Shown: positions 54,723 to 63,282 of the stretch, piece after piece
Position numbering within the stretch: the first letter of the stretch is position 1
Layout: each line of letters opens with the position of its first letter
Translations under genes and position numbers: made by a program
Source: Nocardioides baculatus
GTDB taxonomy: Bacteria > Actinomycetota > Actinomycetes > Propionibacteriales > Nocardioidaceae
Assembly (NCBI RefSeq): GCF_016735675.1
Contig: NZ_JAERSG010000001.1
Location: 124,001 to 188,000, forward strand
DNA length: 64,000 nt
Direction of reading: 5' to 3'
Notes under the pieces: generated by a model
Database searches by the model: none
Told to the model about the DNA's origin: nothing
Seen by the model: only the letters and a program-made list of their open reading frames with translations

Positions 54723-54856
54723 GCGGGGCCCCTGCGGCGTTGTTCGGAGGAGCGCTTCGGGGTCCCCGCAGGCTCGCGGTGGAGGAGCGCAGCGGGGGAA
54801 CCAGGAGGCTGTGGGGTGAAGCGTGGCGGGGGAGAAGAACGTCGTGGGGTGCTCAT
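54719..54856 (-). CDS. small P/R/S-rich ORF coupled between nadB and nadC
   Basis: A 45-codon ORF that exactly fills the nadB-nadC gap. Its ATG overlaps the nadB stop (ATGA at 54853-54856) and its TGA overlaps the nadC ATG (ATGA at 54719-54722). The peptide is rich in proline, arginine and serine (STPRRSSPPPRF at the start) and matches no family known to me. It may act only to keep ribosomes coupled from nadB to nadC, or be a decayed insertion. Confidence 0.45.
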   Translation of the reverse strand: MSTPRRSSPPPRFTPQPPGSPAALLHREPAGTPKRSSEQRRRGPA

Positions 54857-56538
54857 GCGCGCACTCCCGCGGTCGAGGGGTCGGTCGAGGGGTCGGTCGA
54901 CGGGGCGAAGGTCCACTCGGCGCGGATGCTTCCGTCGATATCGACCCACGCGTCGATGTGGCCGGCCTTCGAGTCGTCCCGGTCGGGGAAGTCCTCGCGC
55001 CAGTGCGAGCCGCGCGTCTCGGTGCGGATCGCCGCCGCCACGGCGAGGGCGGTGCTGATGGTGTGGAGGTTGCTGGTCTCCCAGGCCGGCGGGCCGACTG
55101 CCGGGTCGCCGGGGTCGAGGGTGGCGAGCCACTCGATCGCCTCCGCGAGGCCGTCGGCGTGGCGCAGCACCCCGACGCGCGTGGTCATCACGTCCTGCAT
55201 CGCGCGGCGGCGCTCGCCGTCGACCAGCCCCTCGGGTCGGGAGTCCGCGGCAGGCTCGGCCCACGGGCGCAGCTCGCCGGGCAGGACGTCCGCGATCCTG
55301 CGGGAGAAGACGAGGCCCTCGAGCAGCGAGTTGGACGCCAGCCGGTTGGCGCCGTGCACCCCGGAGCAGGCGACCTCGCCGGTGGCGTAGAGGCCCGGCA
55401 CGGACGTACGCCCCCACAGGTCGGTGGCGACGCCCCCGGACGCGTAGTGCTGCGCAGGCGCGACCGGGATCAGCTCGGTCACCGGGTCGACGCCGTGCTC
55501 GCGGCAGACCCGGAGGATGGTCGGGAAGCGACGCTCCCAGAACTCGGCTCCCAGGTGTCGCGCGTCGAGCCACATGTGCGGCTGGCCCGTCGCGATCATC
55601 CGCCGGGTGATCGCCTTGGCGACGACGTCGCGGGGAGCGAGGTCGGCGAGCTCGTGCTCGCCCTGCATGAAGCGGTCGCCCTCGAAGTCGACGAGGAAGG
55701 CGCCCTCGCCGCGGACGGCCTCGGAGATCAGGGGCTGCTGGCCCTGCGAGTCGGCACCGAGCCACATGACCGTCGGATGGAACTGGACGAACTCGAGGTC
55801 GCGGAGCCGGGCGCCCGCGCGCAGCGCCACGGCCATCCCGTCGCCGGTGGACACGCTCGGGTTGGTCGACTGGCTGAACACCTGGCCGAGGCCGCCGGAG
55901 GCGAGCACGACCGCGCGACAGTGCACGGCCCCGACGCCGTCGTGCTGGCCCTCACCGAGCACGTGGAGGGTCAGCCCGGCGACGGCACCGTCGGCGGAGC
56001 GCAGGAGGTCGACGGCCAGGGCGTGCTGGACGACCTCGATCTCCGGCGCGCGCTCGACCGCGGCGATCAGCGCGCGCTGGATCTCGGCGCCGGTCGCGTC
56101 GCCTCCGGCGTGCGCGATCCGGTCGCGGTGGTGGCCGCCCTCGCGGGTCAACGACAGCTCGCCGTCGGGGTGGTGGTCGAACTGGGTGCCGAGCGCGATC
56201 AGCTCGCGGACGGCCTCAGGCCCCTCGGTCACCAGGATGCGTACGGCCTCCACGTCGCAGGCACCCGCCCCCGCGACGAGGGTGTCCCGCTCGTGCTGCT
56301 CGGGGGTGTCACCCGGCCCGAGCGCGGCGGCGATGCCGCCCTGCGCCCACTGGGTCGAGCCCGCGGCGAGCACGTCCTTGGTGACGACGAGCAGGTGCAG
56401 CGAGGGATCAGCGGCGTGGATCCGCAGCGCGGCGGTGAGCCCGGCGATGCCGGAGCCGACCACCACGACGTCGGCACGCGTGGTCCAGCCGGGTGCGGGC
56501 GCGCGCAGGCGGCCCGGGACCGGCCGGTGGTCTGTCAT
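54853..56538 (-). CDS. nadB: L-aspartate oxidase (NadB)
   Basis: A 561-residue FAD enzyme oxidising aspartate to iminoaspartate for NAD synthesis. It has the FAD-binding start VVVVGSGIAGLTAALR, STQWAQGGIAAAL, and the active-site region REGGHHRDRIAHAGGDATG. A succinate-dehydrogenase-like C-terminal domain follows. The tail has a repeated STDP stretch (PSTDPSTDPSTAG). ATG at 56538, 9 bases after panD. Confidence 0.95.
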   Translation of the reverse strand: MTDHRPVPGRLRAPAPGWTTRADVVVVGSGIAGLTAALRIHAADPSLHLLVVTKDVLAAGSTQWAQGGIAAALGPGDTPEQHERDTLVAGAGACDVEAVRILVTEGPEAVRELIALGTQFDHHPDGELSLTREGGHHRDRIAHAGGDATGAEIQRALIAAVERAPEIEVVQHALAVDLLRSADGAVAGLTLHVLGEGQHDGVGAVHCRAVVLASGGLGQVFSQSTNPSVSTGDGMAVALRAGARLRDLEFVQFHPTVMWLGADSQGQQPLISEAVRGEGAFLVDFEGDRFMQGEHELADLAPRDVVAKAITRRMIATGQPHMWLDARHLGAEFWERRFPTILRVCREHGVDPVTELIPVAPAQHYASGGVATDLWGRTSVPGLYATGEVACSGVHGANRLASNSLLEGLVFSRRIADVLPGELRPWAEPAADSRPEGLVDGERRRAMQDVMTTRVGVLRHADGLAEAIEWLATLDPGDPAVGPPAWETSNLHTISTALAVAAAIRTETRGSHWREDFPDRDDSKAGHIDAWVDIDGSIRAEWTFAPSTDPSTDPSTAGVRA

Positions 56539-56547
56539 CCGGGCAGG

Positions 56548-56964
56548 CTATCGAGCGAGGAGGTCGCCGCGCGTGAGGGCCTTGTCGCCGAACGTCTCGG
56601 CGGGGTCGTGGCCGGTGGCCATCACCTTGTTGTCGGCGTCGACGAAGACGACGTGCGGCTGGTGCTCCCTGGCCTCCGCGGTCTCCATCTGGCCGTAGCC
56701 GATGAGGATGACCGTGTCGCCCGGGTGCACCAGCCGAGCGGCTGCGCCGTTGATGCCGAGGACACCCGAGCCGCGCTCACCGGCGATCGTGTACGTCTCG
56801 AGGCGGGCGCCGTTGGTCACGTCGACGATGTGGACGAGCTCGCCGGCCAGCAGGTCGGCCGCGTCGAGCAGGTCCTCGTCAACCGTCACCGACCCGACGT
56901 AGTGGAGGTCGGCCTGGGTGACCGTGGCCCGGTGGATCTTGGACGTCATCATGGTGCGCAGCAT
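56548..56964 (-). CDS. panD: aspartate 1-decarboxylase (PanD)
   Basis: A 138-residue pyruvoyl enzyme that makes beta-alanine for pantothenate. The self-cleavage site Gly24-Ser25 is visible in [26 protein letters not shown] completes the family pattern. It lies 5 bases from panC and 9 from nadB, within the cofactor operon; aspartate is the shared substrate of PanD and NadB. Confidence 0.96.
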   Translation of the reverse strand: MLRTMMTSKIHRATVTQADLHYVGSVTVDEDLLDAADLLAGELVHIVDVTNGARLETYTIAGERGSGVLGINGAAARLVHPGDTVILIGYGQMETAEAREHQPHVVFVDADNKVMATGHDPAETFGDKALTRGDLLAR

Positions 56965-56969
56965 CGGTC

Positions 56970-57911
56970 TCAGCCGCTCCCTTCCGAGGTGGTCGAGGCC
57001 GCGGACGCGGTCCCCGCCGTCGCATCAGGCGTGATGCGGTCGAACGTGATTGCCATGTTGTCGATCAGGCGTGTGGTGCCGACCCTCGCCGCCACCAGGA
57101 TCCGGCCCTCGCCGGTCTCCGGCGCCTCGCCGAGGTCGGGCGAGGTGAGGGCGAGGTAGTCGAGCTCGAGGCCGGCGGTCGCTGCTTGCTTGAGGATCGA
57201 CATCGCGGCCCAGCGCGCGGCAGGTACGCCGTACGGTGCCCGCTCCTGCGCCGCACGCAACGCACGGCTGAGGGCCACGGCGGTCTGCCGCTGCCCGGCG
57301 TCGAGGTAGCGGTTGCGGCTCGAGAGCGCGAGGCCGTCGGGCTCGCGGACCGTCTCCGAGCCGACGACCTCGATGCCCATGCAGAGGTCGCGGACCATCC
57401 GGCGGATGAGGGCGAGCTGCTGGTAGTCCTTCTGCCCGAAGACCGCGACGTCCGGCCGGACCAGCCCGAAGAGCTTGGCGACGACGGTGAGCACGCCGTC
57501 GAAGTGGCCCGGGCGCGACTCGCCGTCGAGGATCGTGGCCAGGGTGCCCGGCGCGACGGTGACGCCGTCGTGGACCGAGTCGTGGCTGAAGCCGCCGGGG
57601 TACATCTCCTCGACGCTCGGGGCGAACACCACGTCGACACCTTCGGCCGCGCAGACCTCCAGGTCGGCGTCCAGCGTGCGCGGGTAGCGGTCGAGGTCCT
57701 CGGTCGGGGCGAACTGCATCGGGTTGACGAAGATGCTGACCACGACGGGACCAGAGGTCGCCTCGCGTGCCGTACGCATCAAGCTGGCGTGGCCGTCGTG
57801 GAGCGCCCCCATCGTGGGCACGAAGGCGACCCTCGCGCCCGAGCGCCGGGCGTCGGCGAGCAGGCCGGCGAGCTCCTCGCGGGTGTTCGCGAGGACAGGG
57901 CGTGACGTCAT
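56970..57911 (-). CDS. panC: pantoate--beta-alanine ligase (PanC)
   Basis: A 313-residue ligase joining pantoate and beta-alanine with ATP. Signatures are [19 protein letters not shown] near residue 30, [21 protein letters not shown] and [14 protein letters not shown] at 57911 overlaps the stop of the upstream DUF2520 gene (ATGA). Confidence 0.95.
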   Translation of the reverse strand: MTSRPVLANTREELAGLLADARRSGARVAFVPTMGALHDGHASLMRTAREATSGPVVVSIFVNPMQFAPTEDLDRYPRTLDADLEVCAAEGVDVVFAPSVEEMYPGGFSHDSVHDGVTVAPGTLATILDGESRPGHFDGVLTVVAKLFGLVRPDVAVFGQKDYQQLALIRRMVRDLCMGIEVVGSETVREPDGLALSSRNRYLDAGQRQTAVALSRALRAAQERAPYGVPAARWAAMSILKQAATAGLELDYLALTSPDLGEAPETGEGRILVAARVGTTRLIDNMAITFDRITPDATAGTASAASTTSEGSG

Positions 57912-58807
57912 CGGAGGTGGTGGTCCACCGGGGCGTCGGCCTCGGCGGCGTCGAGCACGCGCAGCATCTTCGAGGCGCGGATCGGCAGCAGCCGGCCGTC
58001 GGTGACGGCGCGGTCGAGAGTGGCGTGCGCCATCGCGAGGTAGGAGTGCAGGGTCTGCGGCGCGTTGGCGGCGAGGTCGGCGACGTGGGCACGCACCGTC
58101 TCGACGTCTCCGCGGACGATCGGACCGGTCAGCGCGGCGTCGCCCTGGTCGAGCGCGTTGTCGAGCGCGGCGGTGAGCAGCGGGCGCAGGGTCGCGGCCG
58201 GGTCGTCGGCACCAGCGGCGGAGAGGATCTCCATCGCCTCGGCGATCAGGGTGACGAGGTGGTTGGCGCCATGGGCGAGACCGGCGTGGTAGAGCGTGCG
58301 GCGGTCCTCGGGGACCCACATCGGACGGCCGCCGAGGTCGGCGACCAGGCCCTCGGTCAGGTCGCGGTCGGCGGGCTCGGCGGTGACGCCGAAGACGCAG
58401 CCCTCGAGGCGGGGCAGGTCGACCTCTGTCCCGGTGAAGGTCATCGCCGGGTGCATCGCGACCGTGCGGGCGCCGACCTCGCGAGCGGGCTCGAGCACGG
58501 CGAGGCCGTGACGGCCGCTGGTGTGCACGACGACCTGACCCTCGCGGATCGCGCCGCTGGCGCTGAGCATGGTGACGACGTTGGACAGCATGTCGTCGGG
58601 GACGGTGAGCAGCAGGAGGTCGCTGCGGCGGGCGACGTCGGTCGGCTTGGCCGCCTCGACCCCCGGCAGCAGCTCGTCCATCCGGCGGCGCGAGGCGTCG
58701 GACTCGCCGGCAGCGGCCACGACCTCGTGGCCCGCGGCGCGGAGCGCGGAGGCCAGGACGGCGCCCACTCGGCCTGCGCCGATGACACCGATGCGGAACT
58801 TCGTCAT
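57908..58807 (-). CDS. Rossmann-fold DUF2520 protein, possible ketopantoate reductase
   Basis: A 299-residue NAD(P)-binding protein. The N-terminal dinucleotide motif is IGVIGAGRVGAVLASAL. The central region has HTSGRHGLAVL and AMHPAMTFTG. A helical DUF2520 C-terminal domain contains LYHAGLAHGANHLVTL. It leads the panC-panD operon, as Rv3603c does in M. tuberculosis as I recall, so it may provide the missing ketopantoate reductase (PanE) step. That role is inferred from position and fold only. Confidence 0.8.
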   Translation of the reverse strand: MTKFRIGVIGAGRVGAVLASALRAAGHEVVAAAGESDASRRRMDELLPGVEAAKPTDVARRSDLLLLTVPDDMLSNVVTMLSASGAIREGQVVVHTSGRHGLAVLEPAREVGARTVAMHPAMTFTGTEVDLPRLEGCVFGVTAEPADRDLTEGLVADLGGRPMWVPEDRRTLYHAGLAHGANHLVTLIAEAMEILSAAGADDPAATLRPLLTAALDNALDQGDAALTGPIVRGDVETVRAHVADLAANAPQTLHSYLAMAHATLDRAVTDGRLLPIRASKMLRVLDAAEADAPVDHHLR

Positions 58808-58938
58808 GTCGACCTCTTCGTTTCAGTCCCTCGCGGGTACCGATCTACTGCGATCAGCATCGAGCGTACGCCCACGGATTCCGCGGTGGGAACGCCCCGG
58901 AGGGGTGACGCACGCCACTCACCGCCGTACGGGCGGGC

Positions 58939-59889
58939 TCAGGCGCGGAGGTGCAGCTGCGCGTGGTCGGGGTCGTCGACCACGAACGGCCTGGGCGCGC
59001 GGGGCAGCCAGGTGTGCGTGACGTGGTCGACGACGTGCTCGCCCTCGGGCGCCACGATCTCGACGACACCTTCGGGGACCTCACCGTCGTGGAGGGCGTT
59101 CCAGACGAGCCACTCGCGGCGCTTGCGCCGGTTGCGGATCGAGGTCGCGAACGACTCGGGGTTGGTCCAGTGGGCGAACTCGTCGCCGTCGAGCCACTTG
59201 AGCTCGACGCAGAGGCCCTGCGGGAGCGCGAACTGCTCGATCCGGTCGGGCGTCGTACGGATCTCCCACTCCGGCGCCTTGGAGTAGACGTAGTCGGGGC
59301 TCATCGGGAAGCCCCACTCCTCGATGTTGCGCAGGCCCAGGTCGAGGAACGCCTTGCGGTCGGACTCGATGTAGAGCCCGTGGCGGGGGAACCGGATGAC
59401 CGCCTCGGCCATCCCGACCTGCCACGACAGGTCGGCCATCGACACCTCGCCCTCGGTGGTGAGGACCATGTCGCCGTCCCACTTCCACGAGTAGCGGGTG
59501 CGGACGTGGGAGAAGCACCAGTTGTAGAAGTAGGCGAGCGAGTGGACCGAGCGCTCGTTGACCGACAGGTGCTCGGCCCCGGCGCGGGCGACCTGGAAGG
59601 GGTACTCCTTCAGCGTGAACCGGTCGGACAGACCGTGCTCGGCCGCGACCCGGAGCGCCTCCTCACCGGTGCCGTCGTCGGAACCGTTGTCGACCAGCAG
59701 CACGTGGTCGCAGGCTCGCAGCAGCGGAGGGAGGACGAAGCGCAGGCCGGGAGCCTCGTTCTTCACCCGCAGCACGGCGGTGGCGCCGCGGCGCAGGCCG
59801 CCGGGCTGGTTCCACGGCCAGACGATGTCGAACTCCTCGTGGCCCTCGAGGTTGGTCAGGCCGTGGCCGGAGCCGATCGGCACGCTCAC
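58939..59889 (-). CDS. glycosyltransferase family 2-like protein
   Basis: A 316-residue protein. The GT-A start TAVLRVKNEAPGLRFVLPP is near residue 37 and LLVDNGSDDGTGEEA follows. A DxD-type motif lies in YSWKWDGDMVLTTEG. It probably transfers a sugar or acts on an envelope glycan. GTG at 59889 overlaps the sulfotransferase stop (GTGA), so the two are one transcription unit. Donor and acceptor are unknown. Confidence 0.78.
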   Translation of the reverse strand: MSVPIGSGHGLTNLEGHEEFDIVWPWNQPGGLRRGATAVLRVKNEAPGLRFVLPPLLRACDHVLLVDNGSDDGTGEEALRVAAEHGLSDRFTLKEYPFQVARAGAEHLSVNERSVHSLAYFYNWCFSHVRTRYSWKWDGDMVLTTEGEVSMADLSWQVGMAEAVIRFPRHGLYIESDRKAFLDLGLRNIEEWGFPMSPDYVYSKAPEWEIRTTPDRIEQFALPQGLCVELKWLDGDEFAHWTNPESFATSIRNRRKRREWLVWNALHDGEVPEGVVEIVAPEGEHVVDHVTHTWLPRAPRPFVVDDPDHAQLHLRA

Positions 59890-60980
59890 GGCTGGTCGTC
59901 CCGCTCGCGCCCCAGCGCCTTGCGCGCCGCACGGCGCACCGACGGCGGGATCGCGGCGCGTACGTCGTGCGGCACCCGGTCCGCCAGCGAGCGCGACTCC
60001 GCCGCCGCCTCCGCCGTCGCCCGGCGGCGGGCCTGGAGACGGGCGTGCTCGGCGGTCGAGCGGCTGATCGCCTCGGCCTCCTCGTAGAGCTCGACGTAGG
60101 CCTCGCGGAGCTGGTCGAACGTCGCGTGCGCGTGCGCGTTGTCGCCGCCCTCGTCGGCGAGGTCGTTGAGCTGCTCCCAGGTCTCGGCGGTGAGGTCGTG
60201 CAGCCGCTTCGGCAGCGCGAGGTCGTCGAGGGTGGAGGTGACGCGGCGCAGGTGCGGGTCGATGAAGCGGTGGACCTCGCGGATCTGGTCGCTGCGCGTG
60301 TGGATGATCGTCTGGAGCCCGAGCGAGTGGCCGAGCGCCGTCGTGGTCTTCACCCAGTCGGTCAGCAGGTCCTCGTAGCGGACGAACACGCGACCGCCGT
60401 CGCCCTCGGCCGGGCGGGTGGCGCGCTCGGTGTGGAGCAGCATGTTGACCCAGCTGGCCGCCAGGTGCGCGGACCCGAGCTTGTTGGCGTAGTACTTCTG
60501 CTTCGACCCGACGACCTCGGCCGGCGGGCGCAGCATCGTGGCGAAGACCGGCGTCGCGCCCGTACGGATCGCGGCGACCCGCCACAGGCCGAGGAACCAG
60601 CTCAGCCGCGGGTCCTTGATGACCAGCTCGGGGTGCTGGTCGAAGTGCGGCTCGAGCCACTCGCTCACGCGGATGCGCGCGGGCTCGCGGCTGCAGATCC
60701 TGCCGGTCTCGAACCACGCGTTGGGCCGGGAGTCGCTGACCTGCACGAGCGCCTCGCGCAGCCACTCGTCGTGGACGTCGACGACCCACTGCGGCTCGCT
60801 GAAGCCGCGCGGGTTGGAGTCGTCCGGCGGGACCTCGGGCAGCGGCACGTGCATGCCGAGCTTGGAGACGATGCCGGCCAGCGTGCTGGTGCCGCTGCGC
60901 CCGGCTCCGGCGACGAAGAGGACCTTGCGCGGCACACCGTCGGGGTTCATCTCGTCGATCGCTCTGGCCTGCTCAGTCAC
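59886..60980 (-). CDS. sulfotransferase family protein
   Basis: A 364-residue protein. The PAPS 5'-phosphosulfate loop is FVAGAGRSGTSTLAGI near residue 22 and the 3'-phosphate-binding region is PPAEVVGSKQKYY near residue 150. A long helical C-terminal tail ends the protein. It should sulfate a glycan, lipid or other metabolite. GTG at 60980 is divergent from the GT2 gene by 58 bases. With its glycosyltransferase neighbours it suggests a small locus for a sulfated surface glycan. Confidence 0.8.
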   Translation of the reverse strand: MTEQARAIDEMNPDGVPRKVLFVAGAGRSGTSTLAGIVSKLGMHVPLPEVPPDDSNPRGFSEPQWVVDVHDEWLREALVQVSDSRPNAWFETGRICSREPARIRVSEWLEPHFDQHPELVIKDPRLSWFLGLWRVAAIRTGATPVFATMLRPPAEVVGSKQKYYANKLGSAHLAASWVNMLLHTERATRPAEGDGGRVFVRYEDLLTDWVKTTTALGHSLGLQTIIHTRSDQIREVHRFIDPHLRRVTSTLDDLALPKRLHDLTAETWEQLNDLADEGGDNAHAHATFDQLREAYVELYEEAEAISRSTAEHARLQARRRATAEAAAESRSLADRVPHDVRAAIPPSVRRAARKALGRERDDQP

Positions 60981-61038
60981 GGCGGGCAGCCTACCGGCGA
61001 CCCGGCCCCGGGCTCGGACCCCGTTAGGGTCGGGGATC

Positions 61039-62151
61039 GTGAAGCGGCTGTTCTCCCGGGCTCCCCTCGTCGGCGTGGTGATCCCCGCATGGGGCGTGGA
61101 GGACTACCTCGACGACTGCGTCCGCTCGCTGCTCGCGCAGACCCACCGGCGCTGGGAGGCGGTGATCGTGGACGACGGCTCGACCGACCGCACGGGCGAG
61201 ATCGCCGACGAGTGGGCCCACCGCGACAACCGGATCAGCGTGATCCACTCCGTCAACGGCGGCCTCGGCGCCGCACGCAACCTCGGGATCCAGCAGGTGC
61301 GCGGCGACTACCTCGCGTTCCTCGACTCCGACGACGTCCTCCCCCCGACGGCGTACGCCGACCTGGTGGCCGCTCTCGGCGAGTCGGGCTCCGACTTCGC
61401 GACCGGCTCGATCGTGCGCTGGGAGGCGGACGGGCTGGTCGAGCCGCCCTGGATGCGCCGGCTCCACCGTCCGCTCCGTGGCGCGCGGGTCGACCAGCGG
61501 CCGGAGATCCTCGGCGACGTGTTCGCCTGGAACAAGCTCTGGCGACGGTCGTTCTGGGACGACGCGGGGCTCGCGTGGCCCGAGGGGGTCCGCTACGAGG
61601 ACCAGCCGACGACGACACGGTCGTTCCTGCGGGGGTCGTTCGACGTGCTGGACGAGGTCGTCTACCACTGGCGGATCCGCGAGGGCTCGATCACCCAGAC
61701 CCGCGCGTCATCCGTGCAGGACCTCGCCGACCGGTGGGAGACCAAGCGGCAGTCGCTCGCGTCCGTGCAGGCGTACGGCTCCGCGGAGGTCGAGCAGGTC
61801 TTCGTCGACCGGGTCCTGGCCGGCGACCTGTGGCGCTACTTCCTGCTGGTGCCGGGCGCTCCCGAGGAGTGGTGGCGGCTGCTGCGCGCCGGCGTGCTCG
61901 AGCTCTGGGGCACCCGGTCGCTCGTGCACAGCGGGCTGCCGCCGGTGCACCGGCTGGCGGGCTGGCTCGTCGCCGAGGACCGGCGCGCCGACGTGACCGC
62001 GCTGATGGAGTGGGTCGCCGCCCTGGACGGGCCGGCGCCGCGAGCCCAGGACGTGGCCACCGGAGCGTGGCGGCTGTCGGTCCCGCCGTCCGTGCTCGAC
62101 GAGACGACCGTCCCCGCCGAGGCCCTCGCGCTCCGCGACCACGAGGTCTGA
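61039..62151 (+). CDS. glycosyltransferase family 2
   Basis: A 370-residue inverting glycosyltransferase. The GT2 core includes VGVVIPAWGVEDYLDDCVRS, AVIVDDGSTDRTGEIADEW, GGLGAARNLGI and FLDSDDVL, the latter holding the DxD metal motif. The C-terminal half is helical without membrane segments. GTG at 61039 follows GGGG. It is divergent from the sulfotransferase/GT pair and ends before a large palindrome. Confidence 0.88.
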   Translation: MKRLFSRAPLVGVVIPAWGVEDYLDDCVRSLLAQTHRRWEAVIVDDGSTDRTGEIADEWAHRDNRISVIHSVNGGLGAARNLGIQQVRGDYLAFLDSDDVLPPTAYADLVAALGESGSDFATGSIVRWEADGLVEPPWMRRLHRPLRGARVDQRPEILGDVFAWNKLWRRSFWDDAGLAWPEGVRYEDQPTTTRSFLRGSFDVLDEVVYHWRIREGSITQTRASSVQDLADRWETKRQSLASVQAYGSAEVEQVFVDRVLAGDLWRYFLLVPGAPEEWWRLLRAGVLELWGTRSLVHSGLPPVHRLAGWLVAEDRRADVTALMEWVAALDGPAPRAQDVATGAWRLSVPPSVLDETTVPAEALALRDHEV

Positions 62152-62154
62152 CCC

Positions 62155-62255
62155 ACCGCTGCTCCACCACGGGATGTCGCGACATGCGCACTTCCCATGG
62201 TCGATCGACCATGGGAAGTGCATGTTCACCGACATCCCATGGTGAACAACAGGGA
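62155..62255. terminator. nested palindromes between convergent genes
   Basis: A perfect 32-bp palindrome at 62189-62220 (half-site CACTTCCCATGGTCGA) extends outward with ACATG/CATGT. The flanking arms are also related inverted copies: ATGTCGCGACAT at 62174-62185 on the left, and GTTCACC/GGTGAAC at 62224-62247 with a CGACATCCC segment on the right. It sits between the GT2 gene and the osmoprotectant binding protein gene and could end both transcripts. Confidence 0.65.
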
Positions 62256-62274
62256 CGACGGGACTGCGGGCAGA

Positions 62275-63228
62275 TCAGCCGAGCAGGCCCTCGGCCTCGA
62301 GGAAGTCGCGGGCGACGTCCTCGGGCTTGGCCCGGTCGACGGCCATCTGGCCGTTCATCTCGGTGAGGTTCTCGGTGGTGAGCGCCGCCATCAGCGGGTT
62401 GAGGATGTCGGCGACGTCCTCGTGGTCGGCGAGGAAGTCGGCGGAGACGGCCGGCACGAGGTTCTGTGCGGGCTGGATCTGCTTGTCGTCCTCGAGGACG
62501 ACGAGGCCCTGGGACTCCAGGGTGCCGTCGGTCGTGGAGGTCTCGCCGAGCTGGGACTCGCCGTCGATGACCGACTGGTAGGTCTGGTCGGAGGCGTAGC
62601 CGAGCTCGAGCACCTTGGTGACGTCGATGCCGTAGTCGTCGGACAGGCCGCCCTCGCAGTCGAGACGACCCTCGCAGTCGGGGGCCGCCGCCAGGACGAC
62701 GCTCTTGCCCTCGAGGTCGGACAGCGTGGTCACGCCCTCGGCCTCGGAGTACTCCTGGGTGACGAAGAAGGCGTTGGTGTCGGTGGCCGGCGAGATGTCG
62801 AGCAGCTCGATCCCCGCGGCCTCCAGCAGGTCGGCGCCGTCGTCGGCCAGCTGCTGGCCGTCGCCGGCCTCGAACGGCTCGGCCGAGTCGCCGTTCTCCT
62901 GGCTGTTGAGGAAGTTGACGATGCCGCCGACGTACTCGGGGACGATGTCGACGTCTCCCGGGAACGTGGGCATGTAGGCGTCGCGGGAGTCGACCAGCTT
63001 GGTCTCGACCGTGTAGCCGGCGTCCTCGAGGAGCTGCTCGTACATCGAGGCGACGAGCGTGGCCTCGGGGAAGTTCTGGCCGGCGATGGTGACCGACCCC
63101 TTGTCGCCGCCGCCCGAGGAGCTCGGGTCGTCGGAGGCGTTGTCGTTGGCGAGGTCGTCACCGGCGCAGCCGGTGAGGGCGAGGGCGCCGGCGGCGAGGA
63201 CCGCGGCCAGCGTGCGTGACAGGTGCAT
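62275..63228 (-). CDS. osmoprotectant (glycine betaine/choline-type) ABC substrate-binding lipoprotein
   Basis: A 317-residue exported lipoprotein. A signal peptide ends in the lipobox ALTGC. An OpuAC/ProX-type binding domain then starts GSVTIAGQNFPEATLVASMY and includes VDIVPEYVGGIVNFLNS and SVIDGESQLGETSTTDG. Two cysteines in APDCEGRLDCEGG may form a disulfide. It should capture betaine, choline or related solutes for the permease encoded upstream. Confidence 0.9.
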   Translation of the reverse strand: MHLSRTLAAVLAAGALALTGCAGDDLANDNASDDPSSSGGGDKGSVTIAGQNFPEATLVASMYEQLLEDAGYTVETKLVDSRDAYMPTFPGDVDIVPEYVGGIVNFLNSQENGDSAEPFEAGDGQQLADDGADLLEAAGIELLDISPATDTNAFFVTQEYSEAEGVTTLSDLEGKSVVLAAAPDCEGRLDCEGGLSDDYGIDVTKVLELGYASDQTYQSVIDGESQLGETSTTDGTLESQGLVVLEDDKQIQPAQNLVPAVSADFLADHEDVADILNPLMAALTTENLTEMNGQMAVDRAKPEDVARDFLEAEGLLG

Positions 63229-63282
63229 GGTGTTCCTTCTGTGTCCCGCAGCGTGCGGCTGCGCGTGTCCGGATGAGCGTCG

